This document shows, piece after piece, positions 35,011 to 43,909 of a stretch of 64,000 bases of DNA. A program made the translations under genes and the position numbers. Source of the stretch: Paenibacillus pinihumi DSM 23905 = JCM 16419 (lineage in GTDB: Bacteria > Bacillota > Bacilli > Paenibacillales > Paenibacillaceae); the NCBI RefSeq assembly GCF_000422505.1, contig NZ_AULX01000006.1, positions 434,001-498,000 of the forward strand, in the 5' to 3' direction. The notes under the pieces were generated by a model. That model was not told where the DNA came from, searched no databases, and saw only the letters and a program-made list of their open reading frames with translations. Each line of letters starts with the position of its first letter. Positions within the stretch are counted from its first letter, which is position 1.

Positions 35011-35595
35011 ATGAAAACCAATCATATTGCCATTATTATCGGTCATCCTGATTCAGCAAGCTACTGCTCAGCATTGGCCGCAGCTTATGCCAAGGGAGCC
35101 AATGCGAGCGGAGCAGACGTGCGCTTTATCGATTTAAGCCGGATCAGCTTTAATCCCAACCTGGAGTACGGTTATCGCAAACGGACGGAGCTGGAAGCCG
35201 ATTTACTTGAAGCCCAGGATACCATCCGCTGGGCGGATCATCTTGTGTTCGTTTATCCGATCTGGTGGGGTACAATGCCGGCCATTTTGAAAGGATTTAT
35301 TGACCGTGTGTTTTTACCGGGCTTTGCCTACAAATATCGGCCAAACTCTATGCTGTGGGATAAGCTTTTGGAAGGGAAGAGCGCACGCCTGATTGTGACG
35401 ATGGACACCCCGCCATGGTATAACCGTCTGGTATACAGACAAGCGGGCCACACCGTCATGAAGCGGGCAACGCTGCAATTTTGCGGAATCAAGCCGGTAC
35501 GCATTACGGAGATCGGTCCGGTCAAGGGCTCATCAGACCAGAAGCGGGCACAATGGCTGTCCCGGATTGAAGCACTAGGGGCAAAACGGCATTAG
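35011..35595 (+). CDS. NAD(P)H-dependent oxidoreductase, flavodoxin-like fold (quinone reductase type)
   Basis: The 194-residue FMN protein belongs to the Flavodoxin_2 family (KefF/MdaB/YwrO-like). The N-terminal strand and phosphate loop (AIIIGHPDSASYCSAL), the FVYPIWWGTMPAILKGFIDRVFLPGFAYKY block (about residues 74-110, FMN- and substrate-binding) and a GIKPVRITEIGPV segment are clear. Such enzymes make two-electron reductions of quinones or azo compounds and protect from redox stress. The ATG at 35011 has an AAGAAGG SD; the frame extends 15 codons upstream into the palindrome. It is a single gene diverging from the AraC regulator. Confidence 0.88.
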   Translation: MKTNHIAIIIGHPDSASYCSALAAAYAKGANASGADVRFIDLSRISFNPNLEYGYRKRTELEADLLEAQDTIRWADHLVFVYPIWWGTMPAILKGFIDRVFLPGFAYKYRPNSMLWDKLLEGKSARLIVTMDTPPWYNRLVYRQAGHTVMKRATLQFCGIKPVRITEIGPVKGSSDQKRAQWLSRIEALGAKRH

Positions 35596-35612
35596 ACAGC
35601 TGCCGCGCACAA

Positions 35613-35656
35613 AGAGCTCCAGCAAGAATGAATGTATCCGCTCTTGCTGGAGCTCT
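35613..35656. terminator. Strong hairpin, probable bidirectional terminator
   Basis: AGAGCTCCAGCAAGA / TCTTGCTGGAGCTCT is a 15-bp perfect stem with a 14-nt loop, directly after the oxidoreductase stop and facing the end of the opposing peptide operon. The T-tracts are short on both sides. Confidence 0.75.
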
Positions 35657-35787
35657 TGCATGATTCAGACCTGGACCTGAAAAGGCACGAGGCTCATCTG
35701 CAACATAACTGGTGAATCGTCTACGTCCGTCTGCAAACGCAAGTCCGGCGCCGGGGAGAATCAGATGTGCCTTCAGCCCATACAACT

Positions 35788-36543
35788 CTAACCTTTAGAC
35801 GCCTGACTTGGCTTGCGCTGCTCAACCGATGTCTGACTCTCCTCCAAAAAAGCTGCAAACAGCTTCGTCATTGATCTGTCTCCTGCCGCTGCCATGTTTT
35901 CGGGATGCCATTGCACCCCGATTGCAAACGTACTGCCCCTGAGCTCTACTCCCTCAATCACACCATCAGGTGATATTGCAGTCACTTGCAGCCCTTGGCC
36001 CAGCAGATGCAGCGACTGATGATGCAGACTGTTCACCCGGACCCCGGCCCCACCAAAAATATGAGCAAGACGGCTGTTCGCAGCAAGCAAAACCTCATGC
36101 GTATCCCGGCTTCTGGGAACCCCCTTCTGCACATGCTCCAGCGCTCCTTCATATTGGCTGGGCAGATCCTGATAAAGTGTGCCGCCAAGCGCAACATTGA
36201 GTACCTGTGCCCCACGGCAAATGGCGAGCAGCGGCTTATCCGCGTCTATAACGTAGCGAATCGCTTCCAGTTCGATTTGATCGCGAAGCGGCAGCGTCTG
36301 ACCCAGTTCAGCAATGGCTTCTTCTCCATATGCAGACGGTTCAATGTCCTCTCCTCCCGTAAAAATCAGGCCATCGCAAAGATCGATCAGTTGTTTGACC
36401 GTTTCAATTGAAGCCAGAGGAAGAACAATGGGCAGGCCGCCCACGGCTTCTACCGCACGGTAATAGTCCTGATGCACATAAACCCCTTCGCTGTTCGCAT
36501 TCAGTCTGGCTAATGTGCTTGTAATGCCAATTACAGGTTTCAT
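35788..36543 (-). CDS. Gamma-glutamyl-gamma-aminobutyrate hydrolase family protein (peptidase C26)
   Basis: The 251-residue class I glutamine amidotransferase-like hydrolase has the nucleophile Cys in LLAICRGAQVLNVALGG (about residue 115) and the catalytic His in GVQWHPE (about 218). The family (PuuD-like) splits gamma-glutamyl bonds such as gamma-Glu-GABA or gamma-Glu peptides. It is the last gene of the seven-gene transport operon, 56 nt after the second permease; the SD is AAGGAG. With the upstream M20 amidohydrolase and peptide transporter it suggests uptake and intracellular hydrolysis of gamma-glutamyl or acyl-amino-acid compounds. Confidence 0.88.
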   Translation of the reverse strand: MKPVIGITSTLARLNANSEGVYVHQDYYRAVEAVGGLPIVLPLASIETVKQLIDLCDGLIFTGGEDIEPSAYGEEAIAELGQTLPLRDQIELEAIRYVIDADKPLLAICRGAQVLNVALGGTLYQDLPSQYEGALEHVQKGVPRSRDTHEVLLAANSRLAHIFGGAGVRVNSLHHQSLHLLGQGLQVTAISPDGVIEGVELRGSTFAIGVQWHPENMAAAGDRSMTKLFAAFLEESQTSVEQRKPSQASKG

Positions 36544-36599
36544 AGCAAGCTCCTTTTCATTCTATGAATGTAGCCCGGCTATACCAATCAATGGCCAGA

Positions 36600-37517
36600 C
36601 TACTGGCGGGTATCCAGCGCATCGCGCAGACCGTCCCCTACAAAATTAATGGAAAGCACAGTCACCAGAATCATTGCTCCCGGCGGCACCCATAGCCACG
36701 GCTGATCAGTTAATACCGTTAATGATTGAGCGTCTGTCAGCATATTCCCCCAACTTGCTGTCGGAGGCTGAACGCCCATGCCGAGAAAGCTTAAACCTGC
36801 TTCACTCATAATCGCAGAAGCGACGCCGAAGGTTGCATTCACAATTATGGGCCCAATGGCATTGGGCAATATATGCTGAAATAATATTCTTGGCGTGCTC
36901 AGCCCAAGGGCCACACCCGCATGTACGTAGTCAAGCTGCTTGATCGCCAGCACACTGCCCCGGACAAGCCGTGCGACGCCGGGCCAGGAGAACAGGGCGA
37001 GTACGAGAATAATCGTTGTCATATTTGAGCCTAGTACACTGATGACCACAAGAATGACCATCAGAAACGGAAATGCCATAAACATATCCGTAATCCGCAT
37101 AATAACCATATCCACCCAGCCCCCAAAGTAAGCGGACACAATGCCGATCAGCGTCCCGGCAGTCACGTAGAGAGCGACCGTCACAAAGCCGACGATCAGG
37201 GAAATTTGCGTGGCATAGATCAGGCGGCTCACAACATCGCGTCCCACCTGGTCGGTCCCCAGCCAATGTTCTGCGGAAGGAGGGGCTGAGAATACTCCTG
37301 TTACTTCTTTCGGATCATGAGGGGCGATCCATGGTGCAAGCAGTGCCGTGAGAATGAGCAGCATCGTGATGACGAGACCGGCGATTGCCAGCTTATGACG
37401 GATAAACCGGCTAAGCAGCTGCTTCAATCCCGTATCCTCCGTCTCCGGCAAAGCTTTGTCAGCAAGGAACTCAGCAGACACCGGGCCTTCTTTGAGCTCA
37501 TACGGAGATAATGCCAC
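36600..37517 (-). CDS. Peptide/nickel-type ABC transporter permease (DppC/OppC-like)
   Basis: The 305-residue permease has a long cytoplasmic N-terminus and six TM helices. The OppC_N segment (KLAIAGLVITMLLILTALLAPWIAPHDP), HWLGTDQVGRDVVSRLIYATQISL and the EAA-type loop (HAGVALGLSTPRILFQHILPNAIGPIIV, about 205-232) are typical. The GTG start is preceded by GAGAGGATG with a somewhat long spacing. It lies 16 nt after the first permease. It should form the channel with that permease and the two ATPases. Confidence 0.93.
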   Translation of the reverse strand: MALSPYELKEGPVSAEFLADKALPETEDTGLKQLLSRFIRHKLAIAGLVITMLLILTALLAPWIAPHDPKEVTGVFSAPPSAEHWLGTDQVGRDVVSRLIYATQISLIVGFVTVALYVTAGTLIGIVSAYFGGWVDMVIMRITDMFMAFPFLMVILVVISVLGSNMTTIILVLALFSWPGVARLVRGSVLAIKQLDYVHAGVALGLSTPRILFQHILPNAIGPIIVNATFGVASAIMSEAGLSFLGMGVQPPTASWGNMLTDAQSLTVLTDQPWLWVPPGAMILVTVLSINFVGDGLRDALDTRQ

Positions 37518-37533
37518 GATCGGATCATCCTCT

Positions 37534-38484
37534 CTATGTATATTGAATGCGCGGATCAGCCGCTGCGTAAAGCAGGTCGGTCAGCAAATTTGTGGACAAA
37601 ACAATGAGCGCCGCCACCAGATTCAGCCCCATAAGAATCGGATAATCACGGGATAGAATTGATTGAATCGTCAACTGGCCGATGCCCGGCCACTGGAAAA
37701 TCTGCTCAATGAGAATACTGCCGCCCAACAGCAGCGGAATTTCCATTGCAACGACGGTGATGATCGGAATGAGTGCATTGCGCAGCGCATGCTTGTTAAT
37801 GACGTGAAAGGGATGCAGTCCTTTGGAATTCGCTGTGCGCAGGTAATCCATTTTCAGCACATCGAGCATGCCCGCCCTCACATAGCGTACTTTTTTCCCT
37901 GCAATGACAATGCCCAGCACAAATACAGGCAAAACCATATGGCGGAGACGATCCCAAAAATCGCCCGGACCGCCCAGCGTCATCATTCCGCCCGTAGGAA
38001 AGAGCTTGAATTGAACCGCACAAATATAGATCAGCCCCAGGCCCAGGAAAAATTGCGGGATTGAGGTGCCAATAAAGGAGAGCCCTGTCATGATGTAATC
38101 GAACTTCGTGTTTTGTTTAACGGCACTAAGGATACCGACCGGGATGGCAATAAGCAGCCCAAAAATTAACGAGGCGGAAGCCAGCAGCAATGTAGGCCCG
38201 AGTCTTTCCCCGATTATGGTTGTAACCGGCGCATACGAGCTGAAAGAATAACCCAACTGGCCCTGAAGCAGGTTCAACAGCCATTTAAAATATTGCAAAA
38301 TTACAGGATCATTCAGACCGAGCAACTCTTTGCGCATCTCCAGCATTTCCACAGGTGTATTCGGGTCAATGAACATATCTACCGGGTTGCCGGGCGCAAG
38401 CTTAATAATGAAATAATTAAGGATTGTAATCCCAAACAGAACAGGGATGGCGATCAGAATCCGGCGTATGATGTATTGAAGAAT
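37534..38484 (-). CDS. Peptide/nickel-type ABC transporter permease (DppB/OppB-like), apparent ATT start
   Basis: The first ATG in this frame (38376) would remove the conserved N-terminal TM helix. Upstream, the frame continues with LQYIIRRILIAIPVLFGITI and NYFIIKLAPGNPVD, exactly the usual DppB N-terminus, until a TAA just before. The only codon in the right place is ATT at 38484, with a GGGAG SD 9 nt before it, giving a normal 316 residues. I therefore annotate an ATT start (rare, known for infC). The rest is typical: six TM helices and the EAA loop (YLRTANSKGLHPFHVINKHALRNALIPI). An undetected base error is the alternative. Confidence 0.8.
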   Translation of the reverse strand: MLQYIIRRILIAIPVLFGITILNYFIIKLAPGNPVDMFIDPNTPVEMLEMRKELLGLNDPVILQYFKWLLNLLQGQLGYSFSSYAPVTTIIGERLGPTLLLASASLIFGLLIAIPVGILSAVKQNTKFDYIMTGLSFIGTSIPQFFLGLGLIYICAVQFKLFPTGGMMTLGGPGDFWDRLRHMVLPVFVLGIVIAGKKVRYVRAGMLDVLKMDYLRTANSKGLHPFHVINKHALRNALIPIITVVAMEIPLLLGGSILIEQIFQWPGIGQLTIQSILSRDYPILMGLNLVAALIVLSTNLLTDLLYAAADPRIQYT

Positions 38485-38510
38485 GGCTGATTACTCCCTT
38501 CTCTCCTCTA

Positions 38511-39488
38511 TCAGGCAAGTGGGTAATGGCAGGCAACCGCATGCGCATCTGGGCCTAATGCAGGTTCTTCGCTGCGGCACACCGCCTGCACATAAGGACA
38601 CCGCGTATGGAATCTGCAGCCGGCTGGCGGATGGGCAGGAGACGGCACATCGCCTTGGATGACAATGCGTTTATCCCCCCGCAATGTGGGATCCGGCTTC
38701 GGGTAGGCCTGAAGTAAAATTTGCGTATACGGATGCTTGGGACTGCGAAACAACTCGTCCTTATCCCCGATCTCCACGATCTTGCCCAGATACATGACCG
38801 CAACCCGGGTACTGATATATTTCACTGCGCCGATCCCGTGGGCAATGAACAGATAAGTCAAGTTCAATTCCTGTTGCAGATCAGCAAGCAGGTTCAAAAT
38901 TTGCGCCTGAATCGACACGTCAAGTGCAGATACCGGCTCATCGCACACAATGAGCTTAGGCTCGAATGCGATAGCCCGGGCGATGCCGATCCGCTGGCGC
39001 TGGCCGCCTGAGAACTCGTGCGGATACCTGTTTTTGTAGGCTTTAGGCAGCCCCACCATATCAAGCAGCCGGTTGACCCGCACCTGTACTTCAGAGCGCG
39101 GCACCAATTTATGCGCGATATAGGGCTCTGCCAATATATCAGCCACCCGTTGGCGAGGATTGAGTGATGCATAGGGGTCCTGGAAAATGATTTGGAGCCG
39201 CGTACGAACTCGTTTTAACTCTTTTTGCTTCCGGGAGGTGATATCCTCATTGTCAAACCATATCCGCCCCTCATAAGGGTCCTCAAGCCGGACAATCGAC
39301 CGGCCGAAAGATGACTTGCCGCAGCCTGATTCGCCAACAAGTCCCAGCGTCTCACCTTCATAGATGCACAGACTAACGTCGTCCACTGCCTTTACATGAC
39401 CGACAGTGCGGGAGAAGACGCCTTTCTTTATCGGATAATAGGTCTTGAGCTGTTCAATTTGAAGCAGCGGGGAAGATGCAGTCATCAT
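38511..39488 (-). CDS. Oligopeptide ABC transporter ATP-binding protein (OppF/DppF-like)
   Basis: The 325-residue ATPase carries Walker [12 protein letters not shown], the Q-loop QDPYASLNP, signature SGGQRQRIGIARA, Walker B KLIVCDEPVSALD and the C-terminal oligo_HPY extension (PHPYT-like KHPYTQILLQA; CRFHTRCPY with Cys pairs). The Cys-rich C-terminus may bind an iron-sulfur cluster as in Dpp ATPases. The ATG at 39488 has a GGAGGC SD, and the upstream gene's TGA stop lies inside its ATGATGA start region, so translation is coupled. The frame open to 39614 is a by-product of overlap with oppD. Confidence 0.93.
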   Translation of the reverse strand: MMTASSPLLQIEQLKTYYPIKKGVFSRTVGHVKAVDDVSLCIYEGETLGLVGESGCGKSSFGRSIVRLEDPYEGRIWFDNEDITSRKQKELKRVRTRLQIIFQDPYASLNPRQRVADILAEPYIAHKLVPRSEVQVRVNRLLDMVGLPKAYKNRYPHEFSGGQRQRIGIARAIAFEPKLIVCDEPVSALDVSIQAQILNLLADLQQELNLTYLFIAHGIGAVKYISTRVAVMYLGKIVEIGDKDELFRSPKHPYTQILLQAYPKPDPTLRGDKRIVIQGDVPSPAHPPAGCRFHTRCPYVQAVCRSEEPALGPDAHAVACHYPLA

Positions 39489-40525
39489 ACGCCAGCCTCC
39501 TGATGCTGAAAATTTGCCGAAACGGGCAAAGGTGACGCTTGCTCCTGGACGATCCAGCACCTCACTTGATGCTCTCCACCTACGCTTTCCAGCTGAGGCT
39601 GCTCTTGCCGGCATCGCTCAGCAGCCCATTCACAGCGGGTATGAAAACGACAGCCCTTGGGCATTTTGCGGATTGAAGGAACGGTACCTGGTATCGCCCG
39701 CAGCCGCTCGTTCTCTCCCTGAACCCGGGGGATGGAGGCCATCAATCCTTGAGTATAGGGATGCTTCGGCTCACGGAACAGCGTGAATACATCCGCCTCC
39801 TCAACAATTTGGCCGGCATACATGACGACGACCCGATCCGCCATCTCTGCCACAACGCCCAGATCGTGGGTAATCAGCATAATAGCGGCCCCGCTTTCTT
39901 TGCGAAGCGACTTCATAAGCTCCAGAATTTGCGCTTGAATCGTAACGTCGAGCGCTGTCGTCGGCTCATCGGCAATGAGCAGCCTGGGCTTGCAGGATAG
40001 TGCCATGGCAATCATGATTCGTTGGCGCATTCCTCCGGAGAGCGTATGCGGGTAGACACTCATCAAGTCTTTTGCCTGAGGCAAGCCGACTTTTTTCAGC
40101 ATTTCCATCGCATATGCTTTGGCTTCACGGCGTGACAAACTTGTATGGCACCGAATCATCTCTACCAGTTGATGACCTATAGTCAGAACGGGATTCAGCG
40201 AGGTCATCGGCTCCTGAAATATCATCGCAATCTCCTTTCCCCGCAGGGAACGAAGTTCCTTCTCGGATTCGGCAACCAGATTCCGGCTGTTAAAGCGGAT
40301 TTCACCCCGCCTGATTCGCCCATTTTGGCCGAGCAGCCTCATGATGGATAACGAGGTCACGCTTTTACCGCAGCCGGATTCACCGACAATGCCTATCGTC
40401 TCCCCCGCCCTCAGACTAAAGCTGACATCCTCGATAGCGGCTACTTCTTCACGCCCGTTCCAAAATACAGTCTGCAGCCGATCAATTTCCAGTAAATGAG
40501 TGATAGGGTTCACCGTCCTTCTCAC
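39485..40525 (-). CDS. Oligopeptide ABC transporter ATP-binding protein (OppD/DppD-like)
   Basis: The 346-residue ATPase has Walker [12 protein letters not shown], the Q-loop QEPMTSLNP, signature [13 protein letters not shown], Walker [13 protein letters not shown], the H-loop ITHDLGV and the oligo_HPY tail ([27 protein letters not shown]). It forms the ATPase heterodimer with the next gene. The start is uncertain: the GTG at 40525 has no clear SD, while a GTG four codons in lies very close to AGAAGG. Confidence 0.92.
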   Translation of the reverse strand: MRRTVNPITHLLEIDRLQTVFWNGREEVAAIEDVSFSLRAGETIGIVGESGCGKSVTSLSIMRLLGQNGRIRRGEIRFNSRNLVAESEKELRSLRGKEIAMIFQEPMTSLNPVLTIGHQLVEMIRCHTSLSRREAKAYAMEMLKKVGLPQAKDLMSVYPHTLSGGMRQRIMIAMALSCKPRLLIADEPTTALDVTIQAQILELMKSLRKESGAAIMLITHDLGVVAEMADRVVVMYAGQIVEEADVFTLFREPKHPYTQGLMASIPRVQGENERLRAIPGTVPSIRKMPKGCRFHTRCEWAAERCRQEQPQLESVGGEHQVRCWIVQEQASPLPVSANFQHQEAGV

Positions 40526-40552
40526 AGAATGACCCGGCTAATGGCCAATGCT

Positions 40553-41965
40553 TCATACAAGAACCGGCGCCTGCACATCTTGCGGAATCGCCGGTACATA
40601 AGGCTTGCCCTGCGTCGACTGCAGGAACTCCGTTCGGGCTGCGTCAACTCCATGTCCGCCGTCAGTCAGCAGCTCATAAGCTGCCAGCGCAAGCAGCTTG
40701 GCGGCATGATGCATGCCCTTGAGGCCGATCTGCGAACCAAAAGCTGCGGTCGCCTGCCAGGTATGCACTTGAACGCCTAATGGCGCACAGGTCGTCGTGA
40801 TCTGACCGACCGGAGTAATCCATGACACGTCTCCTACATCGGTAGAACCGCCGCCGGTTGTCTTTACCGACGGCTTGTAATCATAGAAACCAGTGGGCAG
40901 CAGCTCGTCCGCTTGCAGTCCCAGCTCCTGCTGGCGCTTCCTCGCAGACTGCTCTAAGGATTCATCCAGCGTAGCGGCCAAATCTGCGGCTAATTGCTGA
41001 TCTTCTGCTGAGAAATCCAGCGCACCTGCTTCATGCTGCTGGTTGGCAAGCAGCCGGTTCAGTGTCTCGTTTATGTTCAGATCATAAGCACCTGCTTTGA
41101 TCTTCCAGGATACCGATGTTTCCGTCATCATGGCGGCGCCTTGCGTAATTTTGATTAACCGCTCCAGCAGTTCATCGACATGCTCCCGGTTCACACCACG
41201 CAGGAAATACCATACACTCGCCTGATCAGGAACAATATTGGGCGCTTCGCCCCCGTTCGTAATCGTATAATGAATACGCGATCCTTCAGGAACATGCTCG
41301 CGCAAATAGTTTGCGCCAATATTGGCCAGCTCGACAGCATCCAGGGCACTGCGTCCCAGATGCGGGGCCACCCCGGCATGTGCGGCACGGCCTTTGAAGA
41401 AAAACTCAATCGATGTTAACGCCGATGTAGGAATACTCCACGTTGTATTCGAGCTCCCCGGGTGCCAGGTCAGCGCCGCATCCACATCATCGAAAATACC
41501 CGCTCGCGCCATGAAGGTTTTACCGGACAGCACCTCTTCAGCCGGGCAGCCGTAATAACGGATTGTACCGCTCAGTCCTTCATCGTCCAGACGCTGCTTC
41601 AGGCCAATAACGGCTTCCACGCCAGCTGTTCCGAGCAGATTGTGTCCGCAGCCGTGGCCGGGACCGCCAGGGATAATGGCTTCACGGACCGCGCTCACCT
41701 TCTGCGAAAGCCCTGGAAGCGCATCATACTCCCCCAGAATACCGAGTACCGGACTTCCGGAACCGTATTCAGCTACGAAAGCCGTCGGGACGCCACCGAT
41801 GCCGGAGTTGATGCGAAACCCCGCTGCCTCCAACGTTTCACGCTGCAACTTCGAGGCGAAAGCTTCCTCGTATGCCGGCTCAGGACGCTCCCATATACGA
41901 AGTGCCAGCTCCTCATAGGTACTTTTATTGGCATTGAGCCATTCAACCAGCTTCTTTTTGCCCAT
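40553..41965 (-). CDS. M20 family amidohydrolase (AbgB-like)
   Basis: The 470-residue enzyme belongs to the M20 metallopeptidases, closest in look to AbgB (p-aminobenzoyl-glutamate hydrolase subunit B). The metal motifs are GILGEYDALPGL (first Asp/Glu region), GPGHGCGHNLLGTAGVEA (His and following residues) and GCPAEEVLSGKTFMARAG (Glu base), with the lid domain in the middle (SIEFFFKGRAAHAGVAPHLGRSALDAVEL). The ATG at 41965 follows GGGGG. It lies between the binding protein and ATPase genes of a peptide transporter, so it likely hydrolyses the imported amide (acyl- or aminobenzoyl-amino acid). Confidence 0.9.
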   Translation of the reverse strand: MGKKKLVEWLNANKSTYEELALRIWERPEPAYEEAFASKLQRETLEAAGFRINSGIGGVPTAFVAEYGSGSPVLGILGEYDALPGLSQKVSAVREAIIPGGPGHGCGHNLLGTAGVEAVIGLKQRLDDEGLSGTIRYYGCPAEEVLSGKTFMARAGIFDDVDAALTWHPGSSNTTWSIPTSALTSIEFFFKGRAAHAGVAPHLGRSALDAVELANIGANYLREHVPEGSRIHYTITNGGEAPNIVPDQASVWYFLRGVNREHVDELLERLIKITQGAAMMTETSVSWKIKAGAYDLNINETLNRLLANQQHEAGALDFSAEDQQLAADLAATLDESLEQSARKRQQELGLQADELLPTGFYDYKPSVKTTGGGSTDVGDVSWITPVGQITTTCAPLGVQVHTWQATAAFGSQIGLKGMHHAAKLLALAAYELLTDGGHGVDAARTEFLQSTQGKPYVPAIPQDVQAPVLV

Positions 41966-41976
41966 GCGCGATCCCC

Positions 41977-43638
41977 CTATTTTTTCAAATCCCATTCGTT
42001 AATGTTATTAAACATCCCGATATCGCGAGGCTTTCCGACAAGTACGTTTTTGGATACGGCAAGCAGCCTTTTTTCAGAATAGACAGCCAGAGCCGGGACA
42101 TCCTGATGCAGCGTTTCCTGGAGCTTGTTGTAAATCTCATGGCGCTTGGCCGGATCAGCCTCCGTTTCCCCGCTGACAATCAGCTCGTCCACCAGCGGAT
42201 TTTTATATTTCAAAAAATTGCCCGCATTATCGCTCTTGAACAGTGTGAAGTATGAGCTCGGCTCAATATAAAAGTCGCGGGTGAAAATCGTAATGTCGTA
42301 CTCGCCTTTGCGGACCTTTTGAATTAATGTCGCAAAATCATACTTTTGCACATCAATTTTCAGGCCAATGGACGTCAGATTTTGCACCAGAATATCCGCA
42401 GCTTGCTCCCGGATTTTATTGCCCACCGGAACGAGGAATTGAATCGGTTTGCTGTAATCCCATTTCGCCTCCTCCAGCAGCTTTTTCGCCTTTTCCGGAT
42501 CATAGGCATAGTTCTCAATGTTCTTGTTGTAGTAAGGATGGTAGCTTGGAATGCCGCCATCAATAACTTCTCCCTGCCCTTTCAACAGCTGCTCCACAAT
42601 GAGTGTACGGTTCAGCGCATAGGCAATGGCCTGACGGACCTTGGAATCTGCTATTTTCTCGCTATTGAAAAAAATTTCAGGCGGCACGGAAGGATTTCCT
42701 GAAGCCAGCTCTACATTCTCAAAGCCTTTGACCTTCTCATAATCGGTAATGGGAATGAGACCTACCGGGACGGAGTTCAGCTGAATCTCCCCGGTTTGCA
42801 GCTGGGCCACGAGATTCGCAGCCGGCAATACCTTGATAAAGATTTTATCGAGTTTGGCCGCTTCCCGGTAATAATTCGTATTCTTGACGACCTCAACATG
42901 CTGGCCCTGGGCAAAGCTGCCGAATTTGAAGGCGCCTATTGTGACATCAGGCTTCTGGAAGTACGGATGTGTGGAAAGTTGTTCCGGGGCTGCGTCCTTG
43001 AGAATATGCCGGGGCAAAAAGAACACTTTGGTTCCAAAACGCTCCTTGAAAATAAGCGGATCAATCGGCGTTTTCGTTCTCACCTCGAAGGTTTTGTCAT
43101 CCACGATTTTCAGGCCGCTGATCTCTGTCGTGCCCTCATCCAGCTTGCCCGCATTATTCACGCCTTCGATGAAGTTCAATTTGAAGTTGGTATCCACCTT
43201 CGGGTGAAGTGCTGTTTGAAGGGTAAAAGCAACGTCAGCCGTGGTGAACGGCTCGCCGTCATTCCACTTGGCAGCAGCATTCAGCTTGACGACAAATGTT
43301 TGATTATCCTTCGTGTCCACAGATTCGGCGATCTTCGGCAGAAATTCAAAATCTTCATTTAAATCAAGCAAAGAGTCATTAATTAACGCAATCGCATTGT
43401 CAGCAGCGGAGTCCCCCTGATCATTAATCTGATTCAATGTAACGGGGGCATTGACGATACCGATATAGACTACTTTCTCTCCTTGTGATGCAGAATCATC
43501 AGAAGCTTGTGCTTGTTTGGCGGCCGGTGTCTGTGTTGCTGCTGGTGCAGGCGGATTGCCCGATGCGCTGCACGCAGATAAAATAAGCATGAGCGCTGTC
43601 ATTCCATAAAGCATGGTCCGGCGATAATAACGATTCAT
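41977..43638 (-). CDS. Peptide-type ABC transporter substrate-binding lipoprotein (SBP_bac_5)
   Basis: The 553-residue lipoprotein has a signal peptide with a LSAC lipobox (Cys23), a short Thr/Ala/Pro-rich linker and a family-5 (DppA/OppA) binding fold from ~55. Marks are AKWNDGEPFTTADVAFTLQ, VRQAIAYALNRTLIVEQLLKG and YDPEKAKKLLEEAKWD. It is the first gene of the seven-gene operon on the minus strand; the SD is GGAGGG. It captures the transporter's substrate outside the cell. The likely ligand class is peptides or amides, given the M20 and C26 hydrolases in the operon. Confidence 0.93.
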   Translation of the reverse strand: MNRYYRRTMLYGMTALMLILSACSASGNPPAPAATQTPAAKQAQASDDSASQGEKVVYIGIVNAPVTLNQINDQGDSAADNAIALINDSLLDLNEDFEFLPKIAESVDTKDNQTFVVKLNAAAKWNDGEPFTTADVAFTLQTALHPKVDTNFKLNFIEGVNNAGKLDEGTTEISGLKIVDDKTFEVRTKTPIDPLIFKERFGTKVFFLPRHILKDAAPEQLSTHPYFQKPDVTIGAFKFGSFAQGQHVEVVKNTNYYREAAKLDKIFIKVLPAANLVAQLQTGEIQLNSVPVGLIPITDYEKVKGFENVELASGNPSVPPEIFFNSEKIADSKVRQAIAYALNRTLIVEQLLKGQGEVIDGGIPSYHPYYNKNIENYAYDPEKAKKLLEEAKWDYSKPIQFLVPVGNKIREQAADILVQNLTSIGLKIDVQKYDFATLIQKVRKGEYDITIFTRDFYIEPSSYFTLFKSDNAGNFLKYKNPLVDELIVSGETEADPAKRHEIYNKLQETLHQDVPALAVYSEKRLLAVSKNVLVGKPRDIGMFNNINEWDLKK

Positions 43639-43789
43639 AATATCTTAACCCTCCATTTTGATTATTCCTATTGATTTAGTGTGATATAATTCCAAATTTA
43701 CCACTTTCCAAACTCTGCTGTCTAATAGATTTCTTCAATAAAGACAATGAAACGTTCTATAAAATGAAAATCAGAAGACGATATAAATC

Positions 43790-43831
43790 AAAAGGCCGCC
43801 CCCATAAGTCATATCCGGGAACGGCCTTTTT
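43790..43831. terminator. Terminator after the sugar-type binding protein gene
   Basis: AAAAGGCCG...CGGCCTTTTT forms a stem with a ~23-nt loop and T-rich flanks on both sides. It ends the minus-strand gene at 43910-45232. Confidence 0.75.
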
Positions 43832-43909
43832 GCAATGAAAATAATGAACATGACCTTGCCTTTTGCGCCATGTTCACTAGCATCTTACAGTTTGCAGATT
43901 ACGTTACTG

